From: a bacterium
GTDB taxonomy: Bacteria; JAMCPX01
DNA length: 11,080 bases
Direction of reading: 5' to 3'
Assembly (NCBI GenBank): GCA_027364825.1
Contig: DAHXOM010000365.1
Span: 1 to 11,080 of the forward strand
Part shown: piece by piece, positions 8,161-11,080 of the stretch
How positions within the stretch are numbered: the first letter of the stretch is position 1
How the letters are laid out: each line of letters opens with the position of its first letter
Notes under the pieces: model-generated
Seen by the model: the letters and a program-made list of their open reading frames with translations, nothing else
What the model was told of the DNA's origin: nothing
The model's database searches: none
Made by a program: the position numbers and the translations under genes

Positions 8161-8190
8161 AAAATACCATTGTTATTATAGTATAGTCAA
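8161..8190 (-). promoter_or_regulatory. Candidate sigma70-like promoter for the glgC operon, apparently leaderless
   Basis: On the minus strand TTGACT (complement of 8185-8190, 5 of 6 to TTGACA) is followed by an 18-nt spacer and TATTTT (complement of 8161-8166, 4 of 6 to TATAAT). The -10 ends 6 nt before ATG 8154, so a start site 7 nt downstream would fall on the A of the ATG. No Shine-Dalgarno lies upstream of glgC. Within the spacer there is a perfect TATAAT (complement of 8175-8180), but the hexamer 17 nt upstream of it (AAGCCT) is a poor -35. That alternative would give a leader of about 14 nt. Confidence 0.4.
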
Positions 8191-8219
8191 TGGAAAGAGG
8201 CTTTGAAGTGTTCCCGGTA

Positions 8220-8248
8220 TTGGCTTTTCGTACGTGTTCGGTTATACT
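8220..8248 (+). promoter_or_regulatory. Candidate sigma70-like promoter for the flavoprotein gene pair, apparently leaderless
   Basis: TTGGCT (8220-8225, 4 of 6 to TTGACA), a 17-nt spacer and TATACT (8243-8248, 5 of 6 to TATAAT). The -10 ends 6 nt before ATG 8255, so transcription would begin at or next to the start codon. No Shine-Dalgarno is visible before 8255. This promoter argues against the in-frame GTG at 8234 as the start, because that codon lies inside the spacer. Confidence 0.45.
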
Positions 8249-8254
8249 CAGATT

Positions 8255-9592
8255 ATGGAGTATTTAAGGCTTAAAGACGGGGATGCCGTGGCAATCCTCG
8301 GTGGAGGTCCTGCAGGCAGCTTTTTTGTCATGCACATCAACGAACTTGCAAAAAAACTCGGTATCTCCCTCAACCTGATCATCATAGAACGGAAATCGTT
8401 CGTCGCACACGGCCCGACCGGTTGCAATATGTGTGCAGGGGTGCTCGGCGGGAACATCGTGCAGATGATCTCGGATTTGGATCTGAATTTGCTGAAACTG
8501 GACAACAGGGTAATCCGGCAAAACGTGGAAGGCTTCAAGCTCAATATCCAGGGAAGGGATGCGCTTATCATGAGGCCTTCGTCAAAGGTCTATACGGTTT
8601 TCAGGGGTGTGGGCCCGCGCAGTGAGGCATCCTCGGAAGGCTTTATCGGGTTCGATTCTTTCTTGCTCGAGGAGGCAAAAAAGAGGGGCGCTGCCGTGAT
8701 CAACGGTACGGTTACGGACATTGTCATACCGCAAAATCCGGCCGGTGAACAATGCACGGTCAGGTATCAGGACGAGAAGAACATGCCCCGTGAACTGAAG
8801 GCGGCGCTCATTGTCGGTGCATTCGGCGTCAATTCCAGTCTGAGCAAAAAATTCAAGTTCGGCTATATCGAGCCCGGGTACTGGCACACGTGCCAGACAG
8901 AGCTTATGGCAGAAGGGGACAGCGATATCACGGCGTACATAAACATATTTTCGCGCAGGCACTCGAAATTCCTGTTTACTGCCATTACCCCGAAGGGGAA
9001 GTATCTTACGGTGAGCGGTATCGGGGAACACGTAAAATTTTCCGAACTGGTCGATGAGTTGAAGGCGCTGCATCTCGACTCGATAATGAACACGAACCTG
9101 ACCTCCGTATGCCACTGTCATCCAAGGCTCCCGGTAACAGCGGCAGTAAGGCCGTTTTATACCCGGGTTGTCATGGTCGGCGATGCGTGCGTGTCGCGGT
9201 ACATGAAGAACGGCATAGAGTCAGCATTCATCACTTCAAGGTGTGCGGCGGAGACCGCCCTGCTCAAGGGCATTGACGAATCTGCATTCAGGGACAGCTA
9301 TTATCCAGGTTGTGTCCTGAAGTTTGTCAGGGACAACAGGTTCGGTAGGACAATGTTTTTTATGCACAGCGTGATTGCGTCAAGGGGGCGTCTGGGCAAT
9401 GCGGTCATTGCTGCAATCAACAATGAAGGATCAAGGCCTATAGAAAGGCAGTGGATGTCGAACATTACCTGGCACATGTTTATTGGGGACAAACCCTATC
9501 GAGCAATCCTGAGGAGTGTGTTGAATATCAAGGAAGTGATTAAATTACTCCTCATGGTACTGGGAATAAGAAGGGTGAGAAATGCAAAATGA
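8255..9592 (+). CDS. FAD-dependent oxidoreductase, geranylgeranyl-reductase superfamily
   Basis: 445 residues from ATG 8255. The N-terminus has a Rossmann FAD-binding loop G16-G-G18-P-A-G21 and an acidic end of beta-2 at E45 (LIIIERK). The second FAD signature VVMVGDACVSRYMKNGIESA (305-324) includes G309-D310. This arrangement is that of p-hydroxybenzoate-hydroxylase-fold flavoproteins such as geranylgeranyl reductases (BchP/ChlP, archaeal GGR). Two cysteine clusters stand out: G56-C-N-M-C60 at the place where GGR-type proteins carry a conserved Cys after the FAD loop, and C286-H-C288-H. The archaeal YxWxFP substrate motif is not seen. The C-terminus ends in a hydrophobic then basic helix (IKEVIKLLLMVLGIRRVR), which could attach the enzyme to the membrane. 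The substrate is unknown; reduction of polyprenyl chains is the family precedent. It overlaps the next gene by 11 nt, so the two are probably co-expressed. The frame is open to GTG 8234, which I reject as the start. Confidence 0.85.
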   Translation: MEYLRLKDGDAVAILGGGPAGSFFVMHINELAKKLGISLNLIIIERKSFVAHGPTGCNMCAGVLGGNIVQMISDLDLNLLKLDNRVIRQNVEGFKLNIQGRDALIMRPSSKVYTVFRGVGPRSEASSEGFIGFDSFLLEEAKKRGAAVINGTVTDIVIPQNPAGEQCTVRYQDEKNMPRELKAALIVGAFGVNSSLSKKFKFGYIEPGYWHTCQTELMAEGDSDITAYINIFSRRHSKFLFTAITPKGKYLTVSGIGEHVKFSELVDELKALHLDSIMNTNLTSVCHCHPRLPVTAAVRPFYTRVVMVGDACVSRYMKNGIESAFITSRCAAETALLKGIDESAFRDSYYPGCVLKFVRDNRFGRTMFFMHSVIASRGRLGNAVIAAINNEGSRPIERQWMSNITWHMFIGDKPYRAILRSVLNIKEVIKLLLMVLGIRRVRNAK

Positions 9593-10877
9593 CAACCTGA
9601 AGATTGTAGACGGCTCCACGATAGCCGTTATCGGAGGGGGGCCCGCGGGCAGTGCCGCTGCAATAAAACTTATCAAGGAGGCGGCAAAGAAAGGCACGAA
9701 GATACGGGTGGTCATATTCGAGGGCAAGGATTTTGACCGGCATTACAACCAGTGTGTCGGTGTCCTTTCCTATCCTATCAGGGAGATCTTCGAACAAGCG
9801 CTTGAGATGCCGTTCCCGGAACAGCTCATCAAGCGGGAGATATCCGGTTATGTCCTGCACCCTGCTGACAATACCCCGCTGGAGCTGACCGGGGAAAGGG
9901 GCACGTATGCGACCAGGAGGATACTGTTCGACAGGTTTATGCTCCAGACGGCGCAGGAGCTGGGTGCAACGGTCATCAGGTCACGGGTAACGGACATCGA
10001 GTTTAACGACGGCGGGGACGTAAAGATCTATGCCGAGGACAAGTTCATCAGGGCCGATGCCGTTATCGGTGCGTTCGGCCTCGATGACGGGATTGCGGCT
10101 GTTACGTAGCACGCATCACGGCATACGTTCGCGTATAAACGGCCTCCCAAGGTACTGAATACACTCGTTGCTAAGGCTCACATCGATCTCAACATGCTTC
10201 AGGAACGGTTCGGCAGCAGGATCCATGCGTTCATTCCACTCGAGCTGAGAAAGATAGAATTCGGCGCCATCACGCCCAAGGGCGATCATATCATTATCAA
10301 TATTGCGGGCAGGAACCTCACCTCCACAGACATGGACAAGTTCCTCGATTACCCGCCGGTCAGCGCGCTTATCAAGGGGCTCAACCTGACCGGTCTCGAT
10401 TATCATAAGGGCAAGTATCCGATACGGCCTGCCGGAGGGATTATCGGCGACAGGTTTGCCGCCGTGGGTGATGCAACAGGACTGATACGCCCCTACAAGG
10501 GCAAAGGGATAAATGTCGCACTCGAGACAGGGGCGAAGGCGGCAGAGATCATGATCAACAACGGTATATCGGCCTCCGCACTGTCAGCCTATCCGGGAGC
10601 GTTCGCGCACCTGCGTGCTGACTTTTTTTACGGAAGGCTTTTCAGGCTCCTGGTGATACTGTCCATAAAAACAGGGTTTGTGGAGCAGGTTATGACCATG
10701 GCCAAAAGCGACCCGTATCTCAGGGACGTGCTCTTCAAGGTCGTCTCGGGCGAAGGTACCTACCACGAAGTCGTCCACGAGATTTTTAGCATTAAAGAAT
10801 TGGCCAAGCTCGGATTTAGTTTTTTCAGGCACCTGCCAGAGGCGGTTCTTAAAGCAAAACCTTCTGCCGGCAGGTAG
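9582..10877 (+). pseudogene. Geranylgeranyl-reductase-family FAD oxidoreductase interrupted by one in-frame UAG
   Basis: ATG 9582 lies inside the end of the previous gene (11-nt overlap), with AAGGGTGA just upstream. Codons 1-175 contain the FAD loop G18-G-G20-P-A-G23, an acidic beta-2 end (E47 in VVIFEGKD), C58 in QCVGVL and the GAFGLDDGI block (163-171), and end at TAG 10107-10109. The same frame continues without another stop: H-A-S-R-H-T-F-A-Y-K-R-P-P-K, RFGSRIHAFIP, IEFGAITPKGDH, the second FAD signature AAVGDATGLIRPYKGKGIN (D at codon 297), and a C-terminal region to TAG 10875-10877. Full span is 431 coding positions plus the final stop, close to the 445 residues of the upstream paralogue, with no indel. 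The 3' part has an ATG at 10194 but no ribosome-binding site there, and neither half alone would hold both FAD motifs. This is either a very recent pseudogene, stop readthrough or a base-call error. It would function as a membrane-associated polyprenyl reductase if full length. Confidence 0.85.
10107..10109 (+). other. In-frame amber (UAG) codon inside the second flavoprotein gene
   Basis: The context reads ACG TAG CAC GCA. Flanking codons on both sides encode family-like sequence (GLDDGIAAVT before, YKRPPK after) in the same frame. The base after the stop is C, a context known to favour readthrough in several systems. The true end of the same gene is also TAG (10875-10877), so UAG is not simply a sense codon in this genome. 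No tRNA-Pyl or pyl gene is visible in the window. Confidence 0.85.
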
Positions 10878-10918
10878 AGATGCAATTATCATTGCGATCG
10901 CAGCCCATCAATTGCCGG

Positions 10919-11080
10919 TTATCTCGAAAAATGCAATAGGGAAGTTTGTTTATTCATTCGCCCCTGGGATCCACCCCTCACCCTGCCTCTCCCCTGATGG
11001 GAGAGGATTAAGGGGAGGGGGGATTTGTCATAAACGAGCTCTAAGTCCTCTGTAAGTTTATACATTATCTTTGGGAAGGC
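10919..11080 (-). other. Open frame entering from the right edge; possible 3' end of a convergent gene with repeat-encoded tail
   Basis: The minus-strand frame is open from the window edge to TAA at 10921-10919 (53 sense codons). It reads AFPKIMYKLTEDLELVYDKS, after which the palindromic repeat encodes a Pro/Leu then Gly/Arg-rich tail (PLPLILSHQGRGRVRGG). Repeat-derived tails of this kind are often found at the ends of annotated hypothetical proteins. An ATG at 11065 could also start a tiny ORF without a good ribosome-binding site. I do not recognise the family. It may be non-coding. Confidence 0.2.
10971..11022. repeat. G/C-skewed imperfect palindrome resembling a dispersed intergenic repeat
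   Basis: A perfect 8-bp stem (CCTCTCCC 10986-10993 and GGGAGAGG 10999-11006) has a 5-nt loop, and pyrimidine-rich/purine-rich arms (CCCCT at 10974-10978, AGGGG at 11011-11015 and 11016-11020) can extend the pairing. The text CCCCTCACCCTG...AAGGGGAGG follows the style of widespread intergenic repeats seen in many proteobacterial genomes. It lacks the T-run of a classical terminator, although it sits 94 nt after the end of the plus-strand genes and could stop or protect transcripts. Only one copy is present in the window. Confidence 0.55.

Noticed and set aside
8194..8204. AAAG-AGG-CTTT palindrome in the divergent promoter region as an operator
   Set aside because: The arms are only 4 bp and do not extend; it could easily occur by chance.
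8234..8254. GTG start at 8234 for the first flavoprotein gene
   Set aside because: It lies within the spacer of the best promoter candidate and has no ribosome-binding site; the ATG at 8255 is a better fit.
8582..9121. Long antisense open frame of 179 codons opposite the first flavoprotein gene
   Set aside because: It has no recognisable domain and sits fully opposite a clear gene; it is a shadow of the codon use of that gene.
10194..10877. Separate functional gene for the 3' half of the second flavoprotein
   Set aside because: It is in the same frame as the 5' half, lacks the N-terminal FAD loop, and has no Shine-Dalgarno before ATG 10194; it is the continuation of one gene.
10882..10901. 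Small inverted repeat GCAAT-TATC-ATTGC with the palindrome GCGATCGC just after the flavoprotein genes
   Set aside because: The stem is only 5 bp and there is no T-run; the octamer occurs once, so neither supports a terminator or repeat family claim.

Overview
The window looks like a chromosomal segment from an anaerobic bacterium of the Desulfobacterota or Nitrospirota type. This is inferred from the gene combination (GH57 enzymes instead of GH13 enzymes beside glgA and glgC, plus tandem geranylgeranyl-reductase-like flavoproteins) and a moderate GC content judged by eye. No rRNA, tRNA, CRISPR array, transposase or phage gene is visible, so the taxonomic guess is weak.

Positions 1-8154 hold one tightly packed minus-strand operon for alpha-glucan (glycogen) metabolism. 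In transcription order it contains glgC (ADP-glucose pyrophosphorylase), a GH57 alpha-amylase/amylopullulanase-like enzyme with a C-terminal beta-rich domain, a second GH57 enzyme of the 4-alpha-glucanotransferase type, a galactose-1-phosphate uridylyltransferase-like HIT-fold protein, glgA (glycogen synthase), and the first 25 codons of a gene that overlaps the glgA end and resembles the start of a cyclic-nucleotide-binding (Crp/Fnr-like) domain. Most junctions are TGA-N-ATG, TAATG or ATGA overlaps, which suggests strong translational coupling. The only real gap is 64 bases, between the second GH57 gene and galT. GlgC makes ADP-glucose, GlgA polymerises it, and the GH57 pair probably trims or rearranges the glucan. 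No branching enzyme (glgB) or phosphorylase (glgP) is present in the window.

Positions 8155-8254 form a compact divergent promoter region. On each strand a sigma70-like -10 hexamer ends exactly 6 nt before the ATG, and neither gene has a Shine-Dalgarno sequence. This predicts leaderless transcripts for both glgC and the first plus-strand gene.

Positions 8255-10877 carry two tandem plus-strand FAD-dependent oxidoreductases of the geranylgeranyl-reductase superfamily, overlapping by 11 nt. The second is interrupted by one in-frame UAG (10107-10109), with family-like sequence continuing in the same frame on both sides. It is therefore a very young pseudogene, a readthrough case or a sequencing error. 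The right end (10878-11080) is mostly non-coding and contains a G/C-skewed imperfect palindrome that resembles a dispersed intergenic repeat. An open frame entering from the right on the minus strand may be the end of a convergent gene.
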